61,647 nucleotides of DNA from Chromatiaceae bacterium. GTDB lineage: Bacteria; Pseudomonadota; Gammaproteobacteria; Chromatiales; Chromatiaceae. The position numbers and the translations under genes were made by a program. The notes under the pieces were generated by a model. The model was not told the origin of the DNA and searched no databases. It worked only from the letters and a program-made list of their open reading frames with translations. Shown here in pieces: positions 8,176-16,160 of this stretch. The stretch lies in contig JALOTB010000072.1 in the NCBI GenBank assembly GCA_025458165.1, positions 1 to 61,647 on the forward strand, in the 5' to 3' direction. Each line of letters starts with the position of its first letter. The stretch's first letter is position 1.

Positions 8176-9486
8176 ATGTCCGCCCACCGCCCGGAGAGCG
8201 CGCCCCGCCGCTTCATCGGCTACCGCACCGCGGTCCTGATCGTGATCGCCAACATGGTGGGGACCGGGGTGTTCACCACCCTCGGGCTGCAGGCGAAGAC
8301 CATCCCGGACGGGGCCGCGCTCCTGGTGCTCTGGGGGCTGGGCGGGCTGGTGGCGCTGTGCGGGGCGCTGTGCTACGCGGAGCTGGCCGCGGCGGTCCCC
8401 CGCTCGGGGGGCGAATACCACCTGCTCAGCCGCACCTGGCACCCGGCGCTGGGGCGGCTGGCGGGGCTGGTCTCCGTGACCGTCGGATTCGCCGCGCCGG
8501 TGGCGCTCACCGCCATGGCGCTCGGCCAATACACGGCGACCGTGGTCCCCTGGGACCCGACGCTGATCGCGGTCGCCAGCCTGTTGCTGGTCACCGCGCT
8601 GCACGCGGTGGACGTGGGCCTGGGCGGCGCCTTTCAGGTCGCCGCCACCCTGGTCAAGATCGCCGTGATTGCCATCTTTTGCGTCGCCGGTCTGGCCGCG
8701 GCCGCCCACCCCGGCAGTGCGCCGCTGGCGCCTGGGCCCGAGACCCTGGAGCTGATGGTCAGCGCGCCCTTCGGGCTCGCCCTGATCTTCGTCGCCTACG
8801 CCTATTCCGGCTGGAACGCCGCGGCCTATGTGGTGGACGAGGTGCGCGACCCCCAGCGCACCGTCCCCCGCGCCCTGGTGCACGGCACGCTCGCGGTCAC
8901 CGCGCTCTACCTGGTGCTCAACCTGACCTTCCTGCGCACCACCGATCTGCGGGAGCTCTCGGGGACGGTCGAGGTCGGGGCGCTCTCGGCCCGCTACCTG
9001 TTCGGCGAGGGGGGCGGGATGCTGATGAGCCTGGCGCTCAGTCTGCTGCTGGTCTCTAGCATCAGCGCCATGGTCCTGGCGGGGCCCCGGGTAATCGACG
9101 TGATCGGCCAGGACGTCCCGGCCCTGCGCTTCCTCGCCGCGCGCAACCGGCGCGGCGCGCCGACCCGGGCGGTGCTGTTGCAGCAGGGGCTGGCGCTCGG
9201 GTTCATCCTCACCGGGTCGTTCGAGCAGGTGCTGACCTTCGCCGGATTCACCCTGACGCTCTTCGCCCTGCTCACGGTGGCGGGGCAGGTGCGGCTGCGC
9301 CGGCGCGAGCCGGATCTGCCGCGGCCGTTTCGAGTGCCGCTCTACCCGCTGCCGCCCGCGATCTTCATCCTGGTGAGCGGGGCCGCGCTGTTCCTGGTGG
9401 CCCGAGAGCAACGCACCGCGGTCCTGATCGGGGTCGCCCTGCTCCTGGCCGGCGGCTGGCTGATGCGCGGAGACCGGGCGTCCTAG
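8176..9486 (+). CDS. APC-superfamily amino acid permease
   Basis: This 436-aa inner-membrane transporter has about 12 predicted helices. The first helix carries the unwound-substrate motif variant ANMVGTGVF, and YSGWNAAAYVVDEVRDPQRTVPRAL is the hallmark of APC transporters. The C-terminus ends in a further pair of helices. It likely exchanges or imports amino acids or amines; specificity cannot be judged. An earlier in-frame ATG at 8122 would add 18 unrelated residues, so 8176 is preferred, with little ribosome-binding support for either. It is separate from the neighbouring slipin operon. Confidence 0.85.
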   Translation: MSAHRPESAPRRFIGYRTAVLIVIANMVGTGVFTTLGLQAKTIPDGAALLVLWGLGGLVALCGALCYAELAAAVPRSGGEYHLLSRTWHPALGRLAGLVSVTVGFAAPVALTAMALGQYTATVVPWDPTLIAVASLLLVTALHAVDVGLGGAFQVAATLVKIAVIAIFCVAGLAAAAHPGSAPLAPGPETLELMVSAPFGLALIFVAYAYSGWNAAAYVVDEVRDPQRTVPRALVHGTLAVTALYLVLNLTFLRTTDLRELSGTVEVGALSARYLFGEGGGMLMSLALSLLLVSSISAMVLAGPRVIDVIGQDVPALRFLAARNRRGAPTRAVLLQQGLALGFILTGSFEQVLTFAGFTLTLFALLTVAGQVRLRRREPDLPRPFRVPLYPLPPAIFILVSGAALFLVAREQRTAVLIGVALLLAGGWLMRGDRAS

Positions 9487-9519
9487 CGGCCGATCCGCCG
9501 ACAGGGAGCCCTTCGCCCA

Positions 9520-10212
9520 ATGCCCCCCAGCCGCTCCCCCTTCCCGGCCCTGACCCTGGTGCTCTGCGCGCTGATGGCTCTGCCGCCCTCGGTCGGTCGC
9601 GCCGGCGACGACAGCGCCAGCTACCGTGGCGAGATCAGCGCCGAGGCCAACCGGCGCTTCTTTGCCGAGGTCGCCGGGAAGGCCCCGCGGCAGCTGGTGA
9701 TCGACTCCCCCGGCGGCGAGGTCGAGGCCGGAATCGCGCTCGGCCGCTGGGTATTCGATCAGGGCCTCGATCTCGTGGTCGCGGGCGAGTGCCTGTCCGC
9801 CTGCGCCAACTACGTCTTCACCGCGGCACGGCGCAAGACGGTGCGCCCGGGCTCGGTGGTCGGCTGGCACGGCAACTACCATCACCTGGAGGCGACGGGT
9901 CTGTGGCGCGATGACATCGAGGCGCGGGTGGCGCGCACCGGGGAGGACCCCACGACGGCCGAGACGGCGGTGCGTGCCCAGGTCGCCCGGCTGGTGGCGC
10001 TGGAGCGGTCGTTCTTCGCGACCATTCGGGTCGACGAGCGCCTGTGCTGGATCGGCAAGCTTCAGCCCTACGCGGTGGCGAACTACTACACCCTGTCCGC
10101 CGCGGACATGGCGCGGTTCGGGGTCCGCGCGGTCTCCTTGCCGGAGGATTACGCGGAGCGACACCGCGCGGGCGGCGGGGCAGCGATCCCGCTGATCACG
10201 CTCGAACCCTGA
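9520..10212 (+). CDS. Secreted ClpP-fold protein of unknown function
   Basis: A 230-aa protein with a signal peptide (ALTLVLCALMALPPSVGRAG) and a crotonase/ClpP-like core. VIDSPGGEVEAGIALGRWV resembles the oxyanion GG loop, and CLSACANYVFTAA places a Ser where the ClpP nucleophile sits. A histidine-containing VVGWHGNYHH segment follows. This arrangement occurs in uncharacterised periplasmic proteins of proteobacteria, and whether it is a protease is unknown. It starts 33 bases after the permease gene with weak translation signals and may be co-transcribed with it. Confidence 0.7.
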   Translation: MPPSRSPFPALTLVLCALMALPPSVGRAGDDSASYRGEISAEANRRFFAEVAGKAPRQLVIDSPGGEVEAGIALGRWVFDQGLDLVVAGECLSACANYVFTAARRKTVRPGSVVGWHGNYHHLEATGLWRDDIEARVARTGEDPTTAETAVRAQVARLVALERSFFATIRVDERLCWIGKLQPYAVANYYTLSAADMARFGVRAVSLPEDYAERHRAGGGAAIPLITLEP

Positions 10213-10267
10213 GGGCCCGGCGGGTTGCAGGCGGGCGCACCGGCGTCTAGCCTGGGGACCCTATCGG

Positions 10268-10285
10268 GGGCGGCGGTCGCCGCCC
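10268..10285. terminator. 8-bp GC hairpin between the ClpP-fold gene and the ABC locus
   Basis: GGGCGGCG and CGCCGCCC pair around a two-base loop 55 bases after the upstream stop codon. There is no T-run, only TTCGCC, so intrinsic termination is uncertain. It could equally be a structured leader for the following gene. Confidence 0.3.
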
Positions 10286-10306
10286 TTCGCCACTGTAGGA
10301 GGCGTC

Positions 10307-10774
10307 ATGGGTCTCGCTTTTCCCTCTGGGCTCGACAGCCGCCTGACCGGAGCGCGACCGGTGGAGGTTGCCGGAGCGATCTGGCGGCGCCGGCTGATCC
10401 TGGCACTTTTGGTCGCCACGGCCGGCGCCGCGGGCTTGGCCTTGAGCCACCTGCTCGCCCCGCCACCCAGGGCGGAGCCCGAGCTGGTGCGGCTGCTGCG
10501 CGCTATGGTCCTGATCAAGGGCCTGTTCGCCCTGGGCGCGGCGGCGCTCCTCTGGTGGCGGCTCGGCCGGCCGATCGCGCCGGCGCTGGCGGCCCGTTAT
10601 GGAACGGCGGTCGGGCTCTGTGCCGCGGCGCTCGGCTGGCTGTGGGGGCTGCACCTGCTCCTGCTGGGCAGCCTGGCCTTCTATGGCGGACTCGCCGGCC
10701 TGCTGCTCGCCGCCCGGCGCGACCCGCTCCTCCTGGCCTGGCGGCCCGCGGGCCGGGTCGACCGCGGCGCCTAG
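10307..10774 (+). CDS. Small four-helix membrane protein next to an ABC importer
   Basis: The 155-aa product has about four hydrophobic segments (starting around residues 28, 65, 98 and 118) and no recognised family. Its ATG is preceded by TAGGAGG, a strong ribosome binding site. The ABC ATPase gene starts 6 bases after its end with no ribosome binding site of its own, implying translational coupling. It may therefore serve the transporter, but that is inference from position. Confidence 0.6.
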   Translation: MGLAFPSGLDSRLTGARPVEVAGAIWRRRLILALLVATAGAAGLALSHLLAPPPRAEPELVRLLRAMVLIKGLFALGAAALLWWRLGRPIAPALAARYGTAVGLCAAALGWLWGLHLLLLGSLAFYGGLAGLLLAARRDPLLLAWRPAGRVDRGA

Positions 10775-10779
10775 CCCAG

Positions 10780-11541
10780 ATGACCGCCGCGATCCAACTC
10801 AATGCCGTCGACAAACGCTTCGACTCCGGGCTGGAGGCGTTGCGCGGGGTGGGCTTCGAGGTCCCGCCGGGGCAGTTCGCGGCGCTGCTCGGGCCCTCGG
10901 GGTGCGGCAAGAGCACCATCCTGCGGCTCGTCGCTGGACTCGATCGGCCGAGCGGCGGGCGGGTCGAGGTCGCGACCGATGGGGCCGGGTCAGCGATCTC
11001 CTACGTGTTCCAGGAGCCGACGCTGATGCCCTGGGCGACACTCGTCGACAACGTCCGCCTGCCGCTGCGGATCGCCGGGGTCTCCCGGCCGGAGGCGCGG
11101 GCGCGGATCGCGCCGGTGCTAGCGTCGCTCGACCTCGCGGGCTTCGAGGACGCCTATCCGGCGGAGCTCTCGGGCGGCATGCGGATGCGCGCCTCGATCG
11201 CCCGTGCCCTGGTCACCCGCCCGCAGGTGCTCTTGATGGACGAGCCGTTCGCGGCGCTCGACGAGATCACCCGGGCGCGGCTCAACGACGATCTGCTCGC
11301 GCTCTGGCGGGCGCGGGGATTCACGGTGCTGTTCGTCACCCACAGCGTGTTCGAGGCCGTGTACCTCTCACAGCGGGTACTGGTGATGAGCGCGCGTCCT
11401 GGGCGGCTGGTCGCCGACCTCGCGGTCGACCTGCCCTACCCCCGCAAAGCGGAGCTGCGGCTCTTGCCCGCCTACGCCGAGCGCTGCCGGGCGGCCTCGG
11501 CGGCGCTGGAGTCGGGCTACGGGGGAGATCTGGAATCATGA
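10780..11541 (+). CDS. ABC transporter ATP-binding protein (NitT/TauT/THI5 type)
   Basis: The 253-aa protein has a Walker A (LLGPSGCGKST), Q-loop (YVFQEPTLMPW), the signature LSGGMRMRASIARAL, Walker B (VLLMDEPFAALDE) and the H-switch (FVTHSVFEAVYL). The LSGGMRMR variant is common in NitT/TauT-type importers. It energises the permease encoded immediately downstream, with which it overlaps by four bases (ATGA). Family membership is clear; the substrate is not. Confidence 0.92.
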   Translation: MTAAIQLNAVDKRFDSGLEALRGVGFEVPPGQFAALLGPSGCGKSTILRLVAGLDRPSGGRVEVATDGAGSAISYVFQEPTLMPWATLVDNVRLPLRIAGVSRPEARARIAPVLASLDLAGFEDAYPAELSGGMRMRASIARALVTRPQVLLMDEPFAALDEITRARLNDDLLALWRARGFTVLFVTHSVFEAVYLSQRVLVMSARPGRLVADLAVDLPYPRKAELRLLPAYAERCRAASAALESGYGGDLES

Positions 11542-12323
11542 CCCGGCCGTCCGCCCCGGTCGTCCTCCCCGCGCTGGTGCTGCTCGGGGCGCTCGCCCTC
11601 TGGGAGCTCTGGGTGCGGCTCGCAGGCATCCCGCACTACATCCTGCCGGCGCCGAGCCTGGTGCTCCTGACCCTGTGGGAGAACCTGGGCTCGCTCGCCC
11701 TCTCCTGGCTGTTCACGCTCAAGATCACCTTCGGCGCGCTGCTCCTGGCGGTGATCGGCGGGGTGCTGCTCGCGGTCGCCTTCGCGCTCTCGCGTACCGT
11801 GGAGCTGGCCCTGTTCCCCTTCGCCATCGTGCTCCAGGTGACGCCCATCATCGCCATCGCCCCGCTGATCCTGATCTATGTCGAGAGCACCACGGCGGCG
11901 CTCCTGATCTGCGCCTGGATCGTCGCCTTCTTCCCGATCCTCTCGAATACCGTGATCGGCCTGCGCGCGGCCGACCCGAACCTGCGCGACCTCTTCGCGC
12001 TCTACCGCGCCTCGCCCTGGCAACGCCTGCGCTGGCTGCTGGTGCCCTCCGCCCTGCCCTACTTCATCGCCGGGCTCAAGGTCTCGGGCGGGCTCGCGCT
12101 GATCGGGGCGGTGGTGGCCGAGTTCGCGGCCGGCGCCGCCGGACGCGAGACGGGGCTCGCCTCGCGCATCCTGGAGGCGAGCTTCCGCACCGAGATTCCC
12201 AAGATGTACGCGGCGCTCCTGTTGATCGCGCTGACCGGCGTCGCGATCTTTCTGCTGTTCAACCTGCTCTCACGTCTGCTTCTGGGCCGCTGGCATGCCT
12301 CCGAGCTGCGGCCCGGGCCCTGA
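11538..12323 (+). CDS. ABC transporter permease (NitT/TauT/THI5 type)
   Basis: This 261-aa inner-membrane permease has about six helices. The cytoplasmic EAA-type loop is visible in NLRDLFALYRASPWQRLRW, contacting the ATPase. The N-terminal IPHYILPAPSLV is typical of NitT/TauT/THI5-type permeases. The ATG overlaps the ATPase stop. Longer frames through this DNA exist upstream, but they only read through the ATPase gene in another frame. Confidence 0.9.
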   Translation: MTRPSAPVVLPALVLLGALALWELWVRLAGIPHYILPAPSLVLLTLWENLGSLALSWLFTLKITFGALLLAVIGGVLLAVAFALSRTVELALFPFAIVLQVTPIIAIAPLILIYVESTTAALLICAWIVAFFPILSNTVIGLRAADPNLRDLFALYRASPWQRLRWLLVPSALPYFIAGLKVSGGLALIGAVVAEFAAGAAGRETGLASRILEASFRTEIPKMYAALLLIALTGVAIFLLFNLLSRLLLGRWHASELRPGP

Positions 12324-12349
12324 CGCCTCCGACCCCATAGGAGACCGAG

Positions 12350-13372
12350 ATGTCGAGATGGTGCCTGCTGCTCGCCGCGGTCGCCGCCCTGATCCTCCCC
12401 GGCACGGCCCCGGCGGACGAGCCCGAGCGGGTCGTGCTCGCGACCAACTGGCGGGCGCAGGCGGCCCAGGGCGGCTTCTACCAGGCGCTCGCCGACGACA
12501 CCTACCGCGACCTCGGGCTCGCGGTGGAGATCCGCCAGGGCGGGCCGCAGGTCAACAACCGGCCGCTGCTGCCGGCCGGGCGCATCGACTTCCTGCTGAC
12601 CGGCAACCTGCTGCACGCCTTCGACAACCAAAAGAACCGGGTCCCAACGGTCGTGGTCGCCGCCCTGTTCCAGAAGGACCCGCAGGCGCTCATCGCCCAC
12701 CCGGGCCAGGGCTACGAGCGCTTCGAGGCGCTGCGCGAGGCCCCGGTGGCGCTGATCGCCAAGGACGGGCAGTTCACCTGGTGGCAGTGGCTCAAGGTGC
12801 GCCACGGGTTCCGCGACGAGCGGCTGCGCCCCTACAACTTCAACCTCGGGCCCTTCCTCGCCAACCCGCGCGCCATCCAGCAGGGCTACTCGGTCGCCGA
12901 GCCGATCTATGTCGAGCGCCAGGGCGGATTCGCGCCGGTGGTCCACCTGCTCGCGGACCATGGGTTCTCGACCTATTCGACCCTGATCGAGGCCCGCGCG
13001 GAGACGGTCGACAAGCGCCCGGACCTGGTCCAGCGTTTCGTCGACGGGTCGATCATTGGCTGGTACAGGTACCTGTACGGCGATCACCGCCCGGCCAACG
13101 CGGTGATGCTCAGCGACAATCCCGAGCTGACCGAGGCGGAGCTCGACGCCTCCCGGGCGCTCCTCATCGCACAAGGCATCGTCGATTCGGGGGAAGCGCT
13201 GGAGCGCGGCATCGGCGCGATGAGCACCGAGCGTATCCGGGGCTTCTATCAGGAGATGGTCGCCGCCGGGCTCTATCGACCCGGCGACCTGGACCCCGAC
13301 CAGGTCGCTGCCACCCAGTTCGTCAACAGGGGTGTCGGGATGGGGATGAAGGATCGGCCGGGCGGACGCTGA
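12350..13372 (+). CDS. NMT1/THI5-like periplasmic substrate-binding protein
   Basis: The 340-aa product has a signal peptide (LLLAAVAALILPGTAPA) and the NMT1-like fold. Recognisable parts are VVLATNWRAQAAQGGFYQAL at the N-terminus, DFLLTGNLLHAF and QGYSVAEPIYVERQG at the hinge. It delivers substrate to the permease/ATPase upstream. Relatives bind pyrimidine, riboflavin, nitrate or sulfonate compounds. The tryptophan pair in FTWWQWLKV is notable, but specificity cannot be set. I see no TPP or FMN riboswitch upstream of the operon. Confidence 0.85.
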   Translation: MSRWCLLLAAVAALILPGTAPADEPERVVLATNWRAQAAQGGFYQALADDTYRDLGLAVEIRQGGPQVNNRPLLPAGRIDFLLTGNLLHAFDNQKNRVPTVVVAALFQKDPQALIAHPGQGYERFEALREAPVALIAKDGQFTWWQWLKVRHGFRDERLRPYNFNLGPFLANPRAIQQGYSVAEPIYVERQGGFAPVVHLLADHGFSTYSTLIEARAETVDKRPDLVQRFVDGSIIGWYRYLYGDHRPANAVMLSDNPELTEAELDASRALLIAQGIVDSGEALERGIGAMSTERIRGFYQEMVAAGLYRPGDLDPDQVAATQFVNRGVGMGMKDRPGGR

Positions 13373-13376
13373 GTGC

Positions 13377-14906
13377 TCAGTGGTCCGCGCCCGATGTCGA
13401 GGCGACACCCATGCCCCACTCCCCCGGGGGCACCAGGATGTAACCGAAACGCACCGACACCCGGTCGCTGTTTCGGTAGAACGGGGTGAGCAACCCATGT
13501 GCACGGTCGCCGATCTCAGCGCCGAAGCGCTCCGCGAGGTAGCGGTGCACGCGCTCCGGCGGTCCCGGGGAGCGGCGGGCGTCCCAGGCGATCAACAGGG
13601 GCCGGTCTGTTTGGCCGACGGGCGGCGGGAGCAGGAATCCCGGCACGTATACCGCGCTGTCCGGCAGCTCGCGGGCGAGGTTCCCGGCGAAGTGGGCGTT
13701 GTGCGCGACGATCACACCACCCGCGAAGCCTTGCGTCTCAAGGGTGCTCCCAATCTCCGCGAATGGGTAGCTCTGGTTGGGGAGGTCGCCGAACCGGGGG
13801 CCGACCAGGACACGGGCGACCGTCACCGCGAGGACCAGCGCCGCGCTCGCGATCGCCAGCCGGACGAACCACCGGACGCGGGCTGCGGGCAGCTCCCGCC
13901 CCCGCGCGGAGAGGAAGAAAAAGGCTGGAAAGACAAACAGGTACGGCAGCATCCAGCGCTCGCTGATCCGGCCTACCCCGAGCAGGGTGACGCCCGCCGC
14001 GACCCCGAGCGCCAGCACGAGGAGGTACCGCCGCAACAGCCCCGCCGCGCCGGGCTCGCTGCCCCACAGCGAGAGCCCCAGGTAGAGACGGGGGAAGAGG
14101 ACCAGGTAGACGAGCCAAAGCGGCGTGAGCAGCACTGCGGCCGCCAGCAGCGCCTGGCCGAGACCCTGATACAAGGGGTGGCCCTCGGCGATCTCCAGCT
14201 TATGCAGCGAGCCCAGGGCCAGCTCCGGGTGGGTGAAGACCCAATGCGCTTGCGGCGCCACCACCGCCAGGGCGACCGCGATACTGAGCAGCAGGCGCCA
14301 GTCGAAGACCAGCCGGCGCCCCTCCGGCGTGAGCAATAGGGCGAGATTGAGCGCGCCGGCGAAGATCACGAAGTTGTACTTGCTGAGCGCCCCCAGGCCC
14401 ATCACCAGTCCGTACACCAAGTACCAAGCCACCCCGCGGCGCTGCAAGCCGCGGACGATCAGGTAGAAGCTCGCCGAGGCGAGCGTGAGGACCGCGACCG
14501 AGTGCGAGAGGTCGCGCTGCGCCTCCCAGGCGATCGAGGCCATCAGGAGCCACGAGAGCGTCGCCAGGACCGCCAGCCGCTCCTCGCCCAGCAGGCGTCG
14601 CGAGGCCAGATACATCAGGAGATAGGCGGCGAGCAGCAGGCCGTTCTTGAGCAGCCCGACGGCGAAGATGTTGGCCCCAAGGATCTGGAAGAGGAGGTGC
14701 TGGAGCCAGGTGTAGAGCGGCGGCTGGGCGGTGTACCCCCATTGAAAGGTCTGAGCGAGCAGGAACTGCTCGGCCTCGTCGGTCTCTAGCGCGCCGCTCC
14801 CGCTGCCGATGAGGACGCGCAGGGTCAGGTGGAGCGCGAAGTAGACGACCAGGGCCCAGGGCAGCCGCTCAAGGACCATCCCCGTCAAGGTCTTTCCGCC
14901 GCCCAT
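13377..14906 (-). CDS. GT39-family (ArnT/PMT-like) membrane glycosyltransferase
   Basis: The 509-aa integral membrane protein has about 11-12 helices and the first-loop acidic motif ETDEAEQF of GT-C enzymes that use polyprenyl-phosphate sugars. TAQPPLYTWLQHLLFQ follows, typical of the PMT_2 family. It probably transfers a sugar from a lipid carrier to an envelope acceptor on the periplasmic side. It is the third gene of a leftward run (SRPBCC, LOV, GT39), 24 bases after the LOV gene, and it converges with the ABC binding-protein gene, the stops being 4 bases apart. Confidence 0.88.
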   Translation of the reverse strand: MGGGKTLTGMVLERLPWALVVYFALHLTLRVLIGSGSGALETDEAEQFLLAQTFQWGYTAQPPLYTWLQHLLFQILGANIFAVGLLKNGLLLAAYLLMYLASRRLLGEERLAVLATLSWLLMASIAWEAQRDLSHSVAVLTLASASFYLIVRGLQRRGVAWYLVYGLVMGLGALSKYNFVIFAGALNLALLLTPEGRRLVFDWRLLLSIAVALAVVAPQAHWVFTHPELALGSLHKLEIAEGHPLYQGLGQALLAAAVLLTPLWLVYLVLFPRLYLGLSLWGSEPGAAGLLRRYLLVLALGVAAGVTLLGVGRISERWMLPYLFVFPAFFFLSARGRELPAARVRWFVRLAIASAALVLAVTVARVLVGPRFGDLPNQSYPFAEIGSTLETQGFAGGVIVAHNAHFAGNLARELPDSAVYVPGFLLPPPVGQTDRPLLIAWDARRSPGPPERVHRYLAERFGAEIGDRAHGLLTPFYRNSDRVSVRFGYILVPPGEWGMGVASTSGADH

Positions 14907-14930
14907 CGCCCAGCGCGTCAGGGTCGCTCG

Positions 14931-15383
14931 CTAGCCACCCGCCTTGGCCAGCAGGGCGTTGAGGCGCTTGAGCTCGTTCTCCGCGCGCACCTGCTCGGTG
15001 ACGTCGTACTGAATCCCCAGGTAGTAGATCAGGTGGCCGTCGGGGTCGTAGAGGGGGCGGATGGTGAACTGGTTGAAGAACAGGGTCCCGTCCTTGCGGT
15101 AGTTACGCAGGGTCACGGTCACCGATTTGTGCTCGCGCAGAGCCTCGCGGATGCGCTCGATCTCCGGCTGGTCGCGGTCCTCGCCCTGGAGGAAGCGGCA
15201 GTTGCGCCCGATGATCTCGTCGCGGTCGTAGCCGGTGATCAGCTCGAAGGCCTCGTTAGCGTAGACGATGGGGTTGTCCGGCTGGTCGGGGTCGGACAAG
15301 GTGATCCCGTTGACACAGGTATCGAGGATCTGGGAGAGCACGAAGGGGATGGTGCCCGGGTCTTTTTCGACGGTGAATTGCAT
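14931..15383 (-). CDS. Stand-alone short LOV blue-light photoreceptor
   Basis: The 150-aa protein is a single LOV domain with short flanking helices and no effector domain. The photoactive signature GRNCRFLQG is intact (Cys62 would form the flavin adduct). NYRKDGTLFFNQFTI binds flavin, and the strand LGIQYDVTEQ carries the signalling Gln (about 125). The C-terminal helix is a possible dimerising coiled coil. It probably senses blue light through FMN and acts by dimer change or partner binding. GGAGG 5 bases before the ATG supports the start. Confidence 0.92.
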   Translation of the reverse strand: MQFTVEKDPGTIPFVLSQILDTCVNGITLSDPDQPDNPIVYANEAFELITGYDRDEIIGRNCRFLQGEDRDQPEIERIREALREHKSVTVTLRNYRKDGTLFFNQFTIRPLYDPDGHLIYYLGIQYDVTEQVRAENELKRLNALLAKAGG

Positions 15384-15441
15384 GGGGTCCTCCGAGTGGT
15401 CAATGAAAAACTCGCGCGGCGCGGCGCATGGGTCGTCGCGA

Positions 15442-15909
15442 TCAACGCGCAGTGCCGTTCGCGTCCTGCGCCACCTCGCCCTCGACCAGGGCCTTGATGT
15501 TGCGCACCACCCGCGCGGCTCCGTCTTGCGCCGCCATGCGGATGAGCTTCTCGAACGGGCGCATGTAGAGCTCGAGCCGCCGCAGCTCGAAGGCGAAGGT
15601 CAGGCGAGTCTGCTGGCCGATCGGCGTTACCCGGTAATCGATTCGAAAGAGATCGGAGACCTCCGCGAAGGCGACCCGGGAGGGCGGGTCGAGGACGGTC
15701 ACCTGGAAGCGGTAGTCGCTGCGCCGCCCCTGGTCGACACGCACCTGACGCGCCTGGGTGCCGACCCGCAGCGGCCCCGGGGTGAGCAGCACGAGGTGCT
15801 GAACCTCTGGCGACCAGCGCCGGTAGTTGCGTGCGAAGTCGTCCGCCACGAAGGCATAGACGCGCCCCGCTGGGGCCGCCACCAGGGCGCTTGCCTCGGC
15901 TCTGACCAT
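15442..15909 (-). CDS. SRPBCC-family (START-like) protein
   Basis: The 155-aa product starts with VRAEASALVAAPAGRVYAFV and continues with NYRRWSPEVQHLVLL, a SRPBCC fold with a hydrophobic ligand pocket (polyketide cyclase/START-like). The end is amphipathic (EKLIRMAAQDGAARVVRNIKALVE), as is common in the family. GGAG lies 7 bases before the ATG at 15909, favouring it over an in-frame ATG at 15984. It leads the run SRPBCC-LOV-GT39. Its ligand is unknown. Confidence 0.75.
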   Translation of the reverse strand: MVRAEASALVAAPAGRVYAFVADDFARNYRRWSPEVQHLVLLTPGPLRVGTQARQVRVDQGRRSDYRFQVTVLDPPSRVAFAEVSDLFRIDYRVTPIGQQTRLTFAFELRRLELYMRPFEKLIRMAAQDGAARVVRNIKALVEGEVAQDANGTAR

Positions 15910-16160
15910 CTCGATCTCCGTCCACGATGCGCTTGGCCTCCCGCGCCTTGTATCCCGGGCGTGCGGCGGCTGCAAGCGGGGCAAGGATAGTGCCGCGGGG
16001 CGCTGACCCGATCGGCGAACGTGGACAGGATTTCGTCAGCGCCAGTTGAAAAGCTGTTCAGGAGCCGTCATTCCCGAGGCGTTGGCCGGCGCCACTCGCT
16101 CTCGGCACCCCTCCGAGCCACAAGCTGCGCACCCACCCCGGCCGCATCGGAGTCCTGGTC

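Noticed and set aside
8134..10164. 676-aa open frame antisense to the permease and ClpP-fold genes
   Set aside because: Low-complexity H/R/Q/G-rich translation with no domain; the opposite strand has clear homologues. It is a product of high GC.
10213..10306. TPP or FMN riboswitch before the THI5-type transporter
   Set aside because: No CTGAGA-type or RFN core elements seen; only a simple GC hairpin.
10225..11541. Longer start for the ABC ATPase, reading through the small membrane protein in another frame
   Set aside because: The extra 185 residues are not ATPase-like, and the usual ATPase N-terminus begins at 10780.
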